Shown here: piece by piece, positions 1 to 7,004 of the stretch
Position numbering within the stretch: position 1 is the first letter of the stretch
How the letters are laid out: the number at the start of each line of letters is the position of its first letter
Program-made: the position numbers and the translations under genes
Assembly (NCBI RefSeq): GCF_000299035.1
Contig: NZ_JH921520.1
Coordinates: 62,242-126,241, forward strand
Direction of reading: 5' to 3'
Length of the DNA stretch: 64,000 bases
Origin: Bacillus bingmayongensis
GTDB lineage: Bacteria; Bacillota; Bacilli; Bacillales; Bacillaceae_G
Notes under the pieces: generated by a model
What the model saw: only the letters and a program-made list of their open reading frames with translations
Database searches by the model: none
What the model was told of the DNA's origin: nothing

Positions 1-107
1 CAGAAAAATGCGTTAAATAAAAGGCCATTTATGATTCTTCTTGGGTCTTTTAAGTAAAAATAGAGAAAAATAATGAATAAGATAAGAGGAATAATTCCAA
101 AAATCAT
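1..107 (-). CDS. Partial membrane protein, N-terminus (runs off the left edge)
   Basis: An open frame starts with ATG at 107 and continues off the window. The visible 35 or so residues form one hydrophobic segment (MIFGIIPLILFIIFLYFYLK) followed by a basic stretch, DPRRIING. A GGGGTG-like ribosome binding site lies about 10 bases upstream. The arrangement of an N-terminal membrane segment followed by an R-x-x-N-G motif is reminiscent of membrane proteins of the YdcF type, but too little is present to name it. No stop codon is seen inside the window. Confidence 0.4.
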   Translation of the reverse strand, partial: MIFGIIPLILFIIFLYFYLKDPRRIINGLLFNAFF

Positions 108-462
108 AAATATGATACACCCCGATTTTTATAGATTTTTGTCACACGTAAATATATTACATGATGAAAAAGAATGTGATTAGAAGAAAAAGTATTCAGA
201 ATATTATTCGGATAGAGTGAATTGTATCCAAGGAGCTATATGAAAAGGAAAATGTTTTAAGAAACTTTTATTTACAATGTGAAAATTATTTTCGAGTAGG
301 AGAACGGTCTGTGTTCTTCTGTTTCGTATATATGAATTATTTAAAGTGTTTAAATAAGAGGAAGGTATTTGTGTGAGTGTTTTTTCTTTTTTGCGGTAAA
401 CATGCTATTTTTTTAGGCTCTTTTCATAAACTGAAAATAACATAATGAAAGTGAGTGATATG
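108..462. other. Intergenic region without a recognised gene
   Basis: This AT-rich stretch separates the leftward partial gene from the GerPF-like gene. I see no ORF with a credible ribosome binding site, no strong hairpin and no repeat copy in it. It presumably carries the promoters of both neighbours, but no consensus promoter stands out. Confidence 0.4.
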
Positions 463-678
463 ATGCCTGCTGTTATTGATGGTGTAATAATTGAAAACTG
501 TAATGGATCACTTAATCTAGGGGATAAATACAATGTACGTCCGATAGTGGAAGAAAAATCATATAGCGGCTCTGGATCGTCTAATACAGGGTTTGCTGTG
601 AGAGCCTTTAATGGAATTAGTGCGACAGATGTGTGTGATAAAGATGTGAATGATCAAGGGATACAATTTACATTATAA
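463..678 (+). CDS. GerPF-like spore germination protein
   Basis: A 71-residue protein starting MPAVIDGVIIEN with a Gly/Ser/Asn-rich body, NLGDKYNVRP and SGSGSSNTGF. Length, the MPxxxGxxxI-type start and composition fit the GerPA/GerPF family, spore-coat-associated proteins that help germinants cross the coat. ATG codons lie at 445, 460 and 463; 463 is preferred because family members begin with MP and the weak AAAGTGAG site sits about eight bases upstream. It is a lone gene rather than part of a gerPABCDEF operon and ends in a bidirectional terminator shared with cydB. Two Cys residues (CNG, DVCDKD) are unusual for the family. Assignment rests on family resemblance only. Confidence 0.7.
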   Translation: MPAVIDGVIIENCNGSLNLGDKYNVRPIVEEKSYSGSGSSNTGFAVRAFNGISATDVCDKDVNDQGIQFTL

Positions 679-690
679 GCTTGAAAGGAA

Positions 691-719
691 AAAAAGACAC
701 TCGCTTTGAGTGTCTTTTT
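691..719. terminator. Bidirectional rho-independent terminator
   Basis: A perfect 12-bp stem (691-702 with 708-719, AAAAAGACACTC) with a 5-base loop has A-run and T-run flanks. It sits between the convergent GerPF-like gene and cydB and can stop both. Confidence 0.85.
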
Positions 720-723
720 CATT

Positions 724-1761
724 TTAGTGATACCCTTTAGCAGAGTCTTTATGAATTTTCTCTTTAAAGATTGTATAGCTCCATAATTGATATCCGATAA
801 CGATTGGTACCATTACCATTGCGACGAAGAACATAATTTTTAAGTTTAATTCACTGCCTGCTGCTTGGTATAACGTTGTACTATATGCATCGTTAATACG
901 TGATGGCAACATTCTTGGAAACATACCCGCAAAACCAGTTGTCATAAACATAGCGATTGTTAGGCAGACAAATGTGAATGCAAGAGCAATTTTATGTTTG
1001 TAAACCATAATAATTGCTAGCACGCTCATTAGCATCGCAAGCGCCGGAAGAATGAACAGTACAGGATATTCCGTAAAGTTTTGGAATAAGTTTGTACGGT
1101 TTGCAGTTGCCACATAGAAGATGGCTAAAATGATCGCAGCTGCCATTGAAAATGGTTTTGCAATTTTATAAGCACGGTCTGATACTTCACCAGATGTTTT
1201 AATCATGACCCAAAGTGAACCGGATACGACAAAGATTGCAGTGAAGAAGAGACCACCTAAAATACCGTAATGATTTAATAAGCTGAATAATGTTCCTTCG
1301 TAGCCGTCTTTTCCGATTTGCAGACCGTAGTACAGGTTTGCAAATGTAACACCGAATAAGAAGGCGATGAGGAAGCTACCAATTGCAAATGCCCATTTAC
1401 AAGTGCTTTGCCAAATTGGTGAATCATCTTTGTGCATAAATTCAAGCCCTGCTGCACGAGCAAAAAGAGCAAGTAATACTAAAAATAATGGTGTATATAA
1501 GTAGCTAAACATATTTGCATATGTGATTGGGAAGGCAGCGAATGTTGCACCGCCCGCTGTAATTAACCATACTTCGTTACCGCCCCAGAACGGACCAATT
1601 GCCTCTTGCATTTGATTTCGTTCTTTCCGATCTTTCGTAACGAACGGGAAAATCATTCCGTTGCCGAGTGCATAACCATCGAGAATAAAGTAAACTGTCC
1701 AAATCACGCCCCATAAACCAAACCAAATGACTGCAAGCATATCATGAGACATGAGCGGCAC
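724..1761 (-). CDS. cydB: Cytochrome bd ubiquinol oxidase subunit II
   Basis: A 345-residue integral membrane protein with eight or more hydrophobic segments, matching CydB in length and in the N-terminal signature around WFGLWGVIWTVYFILDGYAL and the IGPFWGGNEVWLI block. With CydA it forms the cytochrome bd terminal oxidase of the plasma membrane, which oxidises (mena)quinol and reduces oxygen to water with high affinity and without proton pumping. Its start overlaps the end of cydA by 20 bases, so the two are co-transcribed and probably translationally coupled. No cydCD assembly/export genes follow; the next gene is convergent. A bidirectional terminator lies just beyond its stop. Confidence 0.95.
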   Translation of the reverse strand: MPLMSHDMLAVIWFGLWGVIWTVYFILDGYALGNGMIFPFVTKDRKERNQMQEAIGPFWGGNEVWLITAGGATFAAFPITYANMFSYLYTPLFLVLLALFARAAGLEFMHKDDSPIWQSTCKWAFAIGSFLIAFLFGVTFANLYYGLQIGKDGYEGTLFSLLNHYGILGGLFFTAIFVVSGSLWVMIKTSGEVSDRAYKIAKPFSMAAAIILAIFYVATANRTNLFQNFTEYPVLFILPALAMLMSVLAIIMVYKHKIALAFTFVCLTIAMFMTTGFAGMFPRMLPSRINDAYSTTLYQAAGSELNLKIMFFVAMVMVPIVIGYQLWSYTIFKEKIHKDSAKGYH

Positions 1762-3088
1762 CTCCCTTAGTAGGTTCTTCTAATGCTGCAGGTCCTTTTT
1801 TCGCGAACTTCAGCATTAAATATACATCTGCGATTAAGAGCAATGTGTAGAACAATACTAAACTAATTAATGAGAACCAAATTTGTGGGACGGAAATTGG
1901 TGAAACAGCTTCAGCTGTACGCATCAATTTGTATACTGTCCATGGCTGGCGACCTGCTTCAGCAACGATCCATCCAGCGTTAATCGCAACATATGGAAGT
2001 AAGACAGACCACATTGTAATTTTTAAGAAACGTTTTGAGTTTTCTAGTTTTCCTTTTCGGTTTAAATAGAAGCCAAACCAAGTTAATGCCATGAAGAATA
2101 CGCCAAGTGCAACCATTAAGCGGAAGCTATAGTAAACAAGGTTTACGTTCGGACGATCTTCTTTCGGAATATCTTTCAAGCCAACAATCTCTCCATCAAA
2201 TGAGTTTGTATAGAAGAAGCTACCGAGTTTTGGGATTGTTAATAATTCAAAGTTCTCCTCATTCTTCACATCGGGAATTTGGATGATTGAGAAGCCTTGA
2301 CCTTTACCAGTTTCCCAAACTGCTTCCATCGCAGCACCTTTTGCAGGTTGCATTTTTGCAGCGAATGCACCGGATTGGTGACCGATGAAAGGTGTGGCAG
2401 TTGCCGCTAATAATCCTAAAACTAAACCAAACTTAAATGATTTTTTAAAGAACTCCACATCGTTTTTACGTAATAAATGATACGCACTAATTGCCATAAC
2501 GAAGAAAGAACCAACGATATAACAGCCAACAACTGTATGGAAGAAGATGTGCCATGCATATGGGTTGGTAACAAGTGCCCAGAAATCATTTAATTCAGCA
2601 CGGCCGTTACGTACTACGTAGCCAACAGGATTTTGCATAAAGCCGTTTGCCGTAATGATCCAAAGCGCGGAAATATTTGTTCCAAGCGCAACCATCCACA
2701 TACAAAAAGCACGGAACTTTGGTGAGATTTTATCTTTACCGAACAACCAAATTCCCATGAAGGTAGATTCTAAGAAGAAAGCAACAAGTGCTTCGATTGC
2801 GAGTGGTGATCCGAAAATATCACCCATATATTTCGAGTACTCTGACCAGTTTGTCCCGAATTGGAACTCCATTGTAATACCGGTTATGATACCCATTACG
2901 AAGTTGATCGTAAATAGCTTACCCCAGAAATTCGCCATTTTTCGATACGTTGGATTTAATGTGCGTGCATATTGTGTTTCCATACATGCTACTAAAATAA
3001 CAAGTCCGATTGTCAAAGGTACAAACAAAAAGTGATAAAAGATAGTAATTGCAAATTGAAAACGACTCAGTAACAGAACGTCGGACAT
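1742..3088 (-). CDS. cydA: Cytochrome bd ubiquinol oxidase subunit I
   Basis: A 448-residue multi-pass membrane protein carrying the haem-binding and quinol-oxidising site of cytochrome bd. His19 in the FYHFLFVPLT segment is the expected axial haem ligand; the GRQPW signature follows near residue 390. The quinol-binding loop (GHQSGAFAAK region) is the short form, as in other Bacillus enzymes and unlike the long E. coli loop. The ATG at 3088 is preceded by AAAAAGGAG. It is the first gene of a cydAB operon. I looked upstream for a Rex-type operator (TTGTGAA-N6-TTCACAA) and found no good match, so regulation cannot be read from the sequence. Size and motifs match the family over the full length. 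Confidence 0.96.
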   Translation of the reverse strand: MSDVLLLSRFQFAITIFYHFLFVPLTIGLVILVACMETQYARTLNPTYRKMANFWGKLFTINFVMGIITGITMEFQFGTNWSEYSKYMGDIFGSPLAIEALVAFFLESTFMGIWLFGKDKISPKFRAFCMWMVALGTNISALWIITANGFMQNPVGYVVRNGRAELNDFWALVTNPYAWHIFFHTVVGCYIVGSFFVMAISAYHLLRKNDVEFFKKSFKFGLVLGLLAATATPFIGHQSGAFAAKMQPAKGAAMEAVWETGKGQGFSIIQIPDVKNEENFELLTIPKLGSFFYTNSFDGEIVGLKDIPKEDRPNVNLVYYSFRLMVALGVFFMALTWFGFYLNRKGKLENSKRFLKITMWSVLLPYVAINAGWIVAEAGRQPWTVYKLMRTAEAVSPISVPQIWFSLISLVLFYTLLLIADVYLMLKFAKKGPAALEEPTKGGAAHVS

Positions 3089-3312
3089 AATAAAGTTTCA
3101 CTCCTTTTTAACATTATCTACATCCAGTTTATAGTGAAAATATGGGAGGAGCATGTGGGGGTTGTTACAGAGCTGTGTGTATATTTTGAAAGAATTATGT
3201 CGATTGTCTGAAAAATTATATATTTGCAATAAAGTAATATCCTTTTGGTATTTTTTTGATTTTGGTACAATTAGTACGTAGTCTAAATGAGAGAAAAGAG
3301 GGTCTTTTTACT

Positions 3313-3876
3313 ATGAAGTCATTAGAAGAAATTTTGCAGTATAATGAAAAATTTGTTGAAGAGAAAAAATACGAAGAGTATGAGACAGGAAAATTTCCAA
3401 ATAAAAAGATGGTAATTATCTCTTGTATGGATACACGTCTTGTTGAACTATTACCAAAAGCAATGAATATGCGTAATGGTGATGTGAAAATTATTAAAGT
3501 AGCGGGCGCTGTTATTTCACATCCGTTTGGAAGTATTATGCGTAGTATTTTAGTTGCTGTATATGACCTTGGTGCAGATGAAGTATGTGTTGTTGGTCAC
3601 CATGATTGTGGTATGGCAAAAATACAGGCAAGCAGTACAATTGAAAAGATGAAAGAGCGTGGCGTAACAGAAGAAAAATTAGATACACTTCGTTATTCTG
3701 GAATCGATTTAGAGAAATTCTTACAAGGATTCTCAAGTGTGGAAGAAAGTGTAGAGCATAGCGTGTCAGTACTTCGTAACCATCCATTACTTCCAACAGA
3801 AGTACCTGTTCATGGTCTTGTGATCCATCCTGATACAGGAAAATTAGATTTAGTTGTGAACGGCTACGAAGCTTAA
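3313..3876 (+). CDS. ytiB: Beta-class carbonic anhydrase (YtiB)
   Basis: A 187-residue protein that interconverts CO2 and bicarbonate in the cytoplasm. Zinc ligands are visible in order: Cys38-x-Asp40-x-Arg42 (SCMDTR) and His96-x-x-Cys99 (GHHDC). The start at 3313 has an AGAGGG ribosome binding site; an upstream in-frame ATG at 3256 lacks one and would add 19 residues not expected for the family. The C-terminus [19 protein letters not shown] matches B. subtilis YtiB closely, and the neighbours ytjA and luxS are also its neighbours there. Its stop codon overlaps that of convergent ytjA. Confidence 0.92.
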   Translation: MKSLEEILQYNEKFVEEKKYEEYETGKFPNKKMVIISCMDTRLVELLPKAMNMRNGDVKIIKVAGAVISHPFGSIMRSILVAVYDLGADEVCVVGHHDCGMAKIQASSTIEKMKERGVTEEKLDTLRYSGIDLEKFLQGFSSVEESVEHSVSVLRNHPLLPTEVPVHGLVIHPDTGKLDLVVNGYEA

Positions 3877-4109
3877 GAGTTTACTTTGTCATCCTTTTTA
3901 TCTGGGACTGGATCAAATCCTCCTGGATGAAAAGGATGACATTTTAATATGCGTATTAGTGTGAGCCAGAATCCTTTGAAAGCACCGTGCTTCTGAAATG
4001 CTTCTAATCCATAACTTGAGCATGATGGATAAAAACGGCATGTAGGTGGTGTCATCGGGGAAATAAACTTTTGATAAAAGCGTATGATTCCGATAAAAAT
4101 CTGTTTCAT
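3873..4109 (-). CDS. ytjA: Membrane protein insertion efficiency factor YidD (YtjA)
   Basis: A 78-residue protein with the hallmark of the YidD family: [15 protein letters not shown] near residue 24, then [14 protein letters not shown]. YidD is a small inner-face membrane protein that assists YidC/SpoIIIJ-mediated membrane insertion. The N-terminal amphipathic/hydrophobic helix ([16 protein letters not shown]) is visible. It has a good ribosome binding site (AAGGAGACC, read on the minus strand). The gene is convergent with the carbonic anhydrase (stops overlap) and divergent from luxS, as in B. subtilis. Confidence 0.92.
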   Translation of the reverse strand: MKQIFIGIIRFYQKFISPMTPPTCRFYPSCSSYGLEAFQKHGAFKGFWLTLIRILKCHPFHPGGFDPVPDKKDDKVNS

Positions 4110-4238
4110 AACGGTCTCCTTTTCAGCATATTCTTCTAGTATTATAGCACGGGCTATACATAATACTTTACTAATTCGAATTTCCGTTATATCATATTGG
4201 ATATAACGGAATTAAAATTAAAGCGGGAGAGATGTTTT

Positions 4239-4712
4239 ATGCCATCAGTAGAAAGCTTTGAATTAGACCATACGATTGTAAAGGCACCTTATGTAAGACA
4301 TTGTGGTGTTCATAAAGTAGGTAGTGACGGTATTGTTAATAAATTCGATATTCGTTTTTGCCAACCAAATAAACAAGCGATGAAACCAGATGTCATTCAT
4401 ACGTTAGAACATTTATTAGCATTTAATTTACGTAAATATATTAATCGTTATCCACATTTTGATATTATCGATATTTCACCAATGGGTTGCCAAACAGGAT
4501 ATTATCTTGTTGTAAGCGGAACACCAACTGTTCGTGAAGTCATTGATTTATTAGAGCTTACATTAAAAGATGCGGTTCAAATTACAGAAATTCCAGCTGC
4601 AAACGAAACGCAGTGTGGTCAAGCGAAGCTTCATGATTTAGAAGGGGCAAAACGCTTAATGAATTTCTGGTTAAGCCAAGATAAAGATGAGCTTGAGAAA
4701 GTATTTGGTTAA
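4239..4712 (+). CDS. luxS: S-ribosylhomocysteine lyase (autoinducer-2 synthase)
   Basis: A 157-residue enzyme that cleaves S-ribosylhomocysteine to homocysteine and DPD, the precursor of AI-2, in the activated methyl cycle. Metal ligands His54 and His58 (HTLEH) and Cys126 (TQCGQAK), together with catalytic Cys84 (MGCQTGY) and Glu57, are all present. The ATG at 4239 follows GCGGGAGAGA; a longer in-frame extension to 4197 has no ribosome binding site. It is a single gene ended by a strong terminator. The same window encodes metK, whose product SAM feeds the cycle that LuxS closes. Confidence 0.97.
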   Translation: MPSVESFELDHTIVKAPYVRHCGVHKVGSDGIVNKFDIRFCQPNKQAMKPDVIHTLEHLLAFNLRKYINRYPHFDIIDISPMGCQTGYYLVVSGTPTVREVIDLLELTLKDAVQITEIPAANETQCGQAKLHDLEGAKRLMNFWLSQDKDELEKVFG

Positions 4713-4717
4713 TAGAT

Positions 4718-4749
4718 AAAAAAGCTGCCTGTGAAAAGGCAGCTTTTTT
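4718..4749 (+). terminator. luxS terminator
   Basis: Stem AAAAAGCTGCCT paired with AGGCAGCTTTTTT around a GTGAAA loop, right after the luxS stop codon. Confidence 0.9.
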
Positions 4750-4819
4750 ACTTTTAGTAAGAATGTAGTTTTCTAGGTGAGAGATAATATCTTTGCTTGT
4801 ACTTTGTAAAGAGTCTTGA

Positions 4820-4993
4820 ATGTCTCTGCGAGATATTCAACTATCGACAGCATATGCGGTATGGACTGGAATTGGGACATTAGGAGCAGCGATTGTCGGT
4901 ATTGTATTCTTTCGTGAACCGAAAAATACATTTCGAATATTTTGTATCATCGGCATTATGGGAACAATCGCTAGTCTCAGGTTATTGAGTTGA
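4820..4993 (+). pseudogene. Remnant of an SMR-family (EmrE/SugE-like) efflux protein
   Basis: A 57-codon frame encodes only the C-terminal half of a small multidrug resistance protein. The diagnostic block LSTAYAVWTGIGTLGAAIVG (start of transmembrane helix 3) and a final helix ending IASLRLLS are clear. Intact SMR proteins are about 105 residues with four helices; the first two helices, including the essential Glu of helix 1, are absent between the luxS terminator and this frame. The available ATG at 4820 has no ribosome binding site. This looks like a 5'-deleted pseudogene rather than a short functional protein. Confidence 0.75.
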
Positions 4994-5032
4994 TGTTTAA
5001 TATTTCTTGTTGCTTCGCTTAAATAATGTTTT

Positions 5033-5068
5033 AGACAACAAAATAAATATACTATTATTTTGTTGTCT
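5033..5068 (+). terminator. 13-bp inverted repeat after the SMR remnant
   Basis: AGACAACAAAATA at 5033-5045 pairs perfectly with 5056-5068. The 10-base loop is AT-rich and there is no long T run, so it may be an old terminator of the SMR gene or an operator. Confidence 0.45.
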
Positions 5069-5222
5069 GTACTACGAACAACAGAAGGATATTAAGAAAG
5101 ACTAGGATTATAGGAAGGACATGCTCATTATTTTACTATGAAAAATTTATATATTATGTAAAATAAAGGGTTGGCTTAAATAAGGCGTCTCTTTATTTTT
5201 TAGTATGTTTGAAACTTTATAA

Positions 5223-5845
5223 ATGGATGGTGTAGTTAAGATGTTGGGGAATCTAATTCATTCAATTTTAGTCTTTTTAGAAGGACTGGGCTATTGGGGC
5301 GTTATGCTTGGACTCATGATTGAAATCGTTCCAAGTGAAATTGTATTAGCTTACGCAGGATATTTAGTATCATCAGGAAGTATATCATTTTTTGGTGCTA
5401 TTGTATTCGGTACAATTGGTGGTGTTATAGCGCAGTTATTTATTTATTTATTTATTGGATAGGTCGTTATGGAGGCAGACCAGTACTTGAACGTTATGGG
5501 AAGTACATTTTCATTCAGAAAAAGCATATTGATCATGCAGAAGCATGGTTTAATCGCTATGGGACTGGTGTTATTTTTACAGCGCGCTTTATTCCTTTTG
5601 TACGCCATGCGATTTCAATACCTGCAGGGATTACTAAAATGTCGCATGCACGGTTTATTACCCTTACTACGCTTGCGATCATTCCATGGTCAACTTTATT
5701 TGTATATTTAGGGTGGAAACTGGGGGGAAGATGGGAGAATATCAATGAAGTAGCAGGACCTTATGTTAAATATTTCGCTATAGCTGCAGTGGGTATTGCT
5801 GTTGTCTATTTCATTGTAAAAAAAATTATGAAACGACGTGGTTAG
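5223..5845 (+). pseudogene. DedA-family membrane protein, frameshifted at an (ATTT)n tract
   Basis: The first part (5223 or 5241 to 5462) encodes a typical DedA N-terminus: GYWGVMLGLMIEIVPSEIVLAYAGYL and GTIGGVIAQL. It stops inside a tetranucleotide repeat (ATTT)4-ATT at 5438-5456. The rest of the family sequence continues in another frame from about 5456 (WIGRYGGRP, then FTARFIPFVRHAISIPAG, the DedA signature, ending at 5845). Removing two ATTT units, or adding one, restores one reading frame of about 200 residues; the two-unit version aligns best with relatives. DedA proteins are polytopic membrane proteins, and some recycle undecaprenyl phosphate (UptA). As it stands the gene cannot make a full-length product except by slippage. 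Confidence 0.85.
5438..5456 (+). repeat. Tetranucleotide microsatellite (ATTT)4 inside the DedA gene
   Basis: Four ATTT units plus ATT form a simple-sequence tract located exactly where the DedA reading frame is lost. In this gene, tracts of 2 or 5 units keep the frame and tracts of 3 or 4 break it. Confidence 0.85.
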
Positions 5846-5957
5846 TAATCTATATGAAAAAGACAGTTTAAGTACGGTCTCTCTTCTTTTGACTATCGAG
5901 AAGTGTTTTATGTTAGTAAAAGATGTTGTTACATATGTAAACAGTTTGCTTCAAGTC

Positions 5958-6000
5958 AAAAAGGCTATATTTCTACAGTATGTAGGGATATAGCCTTTTT
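5958..6000. terminator. Bidirectional terminator between DedA and the DUF3953-like genes
   Basis: A 13-bp stem, AAAAAGGCTATAT with its complement at 5988-6000, has an inner CTACA/TGTAG pairing and A/T flanks. It serves the convergent genes on either side. Confidence 0.85.
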
Positions 6001-6027
6001 CTTAGTTCAAGTATGTTCTATGTTAAA

Positions 6028-6270
6028 TTAATGTTTTATTGAGAGAATGGTAAATTTTGATATCATAATGAAGAACATAAGACAAGCAATACCAAAATAC
6101 GGAATGCTCATTGACTTTCGCTCAGCTTTTATTTCATTAATCCTCATGAGGATAAACATACAAGTAAAAGAAAGTTGTATGTAAGGGATTAGTGAGACAG
6201 TATTGGTAGAAAGATAATATATACAAAGGGCGAGTGTGAGAAAACTGAAAACACGTAATCCAGTTAACAT
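6028..6270 (-). CDS. Small membrane protein, DUF3953-like (copy 1)
   Basis: An 80-residue hydrophobic protein, MLTGLRVFSFLTLALCIYYL, with a short charged loop (RINEIKAERKS) and a further membrane segment. It starts at 6270 after a strong AAAGGAGG site; the longer frame to 6294 ignores that site. It is the last of three tandem, similar genes (6585-6785, 6296-6526, 6028-6270) and probably part of one operon. The layout of two helices, a basic E-E-x-x-K-x-x-K loop and two more helices resembles the DUF3953 family known mainly from Bacillus, of unknown function. Confidence 0.65.
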   Translation of the reverse strand: MLTGLRVFSFLTLALCIYYLSTNTVSLIPYIQLSFTCMFILMRINEIKAERKSMSIPYFGIACLMFFIMISKFTILSIKH

Positions 6271-6295
6271 TGTATTCCTCCTTTGAAAGTGCATG

Positions 6296-6526
6296 CTAGC
6301 GGAGTAAATCTGATATAGCGAGGAATAAAGCTCCGGTTCCAGCTAAGAAACAGATTGCTCCACCTGTTTTCCTTTGTTTGTTCAGTTCTTCAATACTCAT
6401 AGCAAAAGCCATGAATCCTAAAGCGATGAACATGTAGGGCATAATGATTCTGTTATCTGTGATCAGGCCATAGATAGATAAAGCTAATGCAATGAGTGCG
6501 AATGTAATCCGAACTATTTTTAGCAT
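6296..6526 (-). CDS. Small membrane protein, DUF3953-like (copy 2)
   Basis: A 76-residue protein, MLKIVRITFALIALALSIYG, then IMPYMFIALGFMAFAMSIEELNKQRKTGG and a final hydrophobic segment. ATG at 6526 follows GGAGGG. It is the best-preserved member of the tandem trio and the clearest match to the DUF3953 pattern (SIYGLxT, then MxFxMxxEEL). The gap to copy 1 is 25 bases. Function is unknown; several transmembrane helices are expected. Confidence 0.7.
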   Translation of the reverse strand: MLKIVRITFALIALALSIYGLITDNRIIMPYMFIALGFMAFAMSIEELNKQRKTGGAICFLAGTGALFLAISDLLR

Positions 6527-6584
6527 GTTATATCCCTCCGTAAGAGAATGCTTGTTACAGGACATACTTTAAAATGAGAACAAC

Positions 6585-6785
6585 CTACACGAAAACCCCT
6601 ACAACAATGCAGGTAAAACCAGTACTCTTATTATGCTTTTTTATTTGTTCAACCGCGATTATGAAGAATAAGAGTCCTATGAAAAATTGTGAAAGTGTAA
6701 GAAATGAATAGCTATCTGTAAGTAGGCTGTAAGAGGATAAAATAACGACAGTCAAAGCAGTTAAAATGCGTAGTATTCGTAGCAT
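6585..6785 (-). pseudogene. DUF3953-like copy 3, cut short by a nonsense codon
   Basis: This frame begins MLRILRILTALTVVILSSYS and carries the IAVEQIKKHNKSTG loop. It stops at a TAG after IVVGVFV, before the end of the last helix. Reading through the TAG gives VVLILKYVL and then TAA, which is the missing helix end by comparison with copy 2, so a point mutation probably truncated the gene by about ten residues. Whether the 66-residue product still works is open. It starts one base after the stop codon of the IS-interrupted gene upstream. Confidence 0.55.
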
Positions 6786-6786
6786 A

Positions 6787-6861
6787 TTATTTATTTGCCT
6801 TCTTATAAGGATTATCCTCTGGTTTATCCACCGAATGTTTGTATGAGTATCCTTTATTATT
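6787..6861 (-). pseudogene. C-terminal part of a small membrane-protein gene split by the IS element
   Basis: Read on the minus strand, this flank of the IS encodes NNKGYSYKHSVDKPEDNP and ends in KKANK and TAA at 6787-6789, one base before the next gene's ATG. It has no start of its own. Joined in frame to the N-terminal part at 8965-9034 on the far side of the IS it gives a protein of about 48 residues: one transmembrane helix followed by a charged tail. The exact join depends on the IS boundary, which I can place only to within a few bases. Confidence 0.6.
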
Positions 6862-7004
6862 TTAACCGAGAAGACCCCCTCCTCTAAACGAAGTGAAAGT
6901 GGGGGATGAATCGGTTTTTTCTTTTTAAAGGGAAATTATTTTTCGGAACGTATGTTCTTTTTTGTTGTATAATTGTCTTATCAAACAAAATGAGGTGAGA
7001 AAAG

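Noticed and set aside
3089-3255. Rex operator upstream of cydAB
   Set aside because: No close match to TTGTGAA-N6-TTCACAA was found in the interval.
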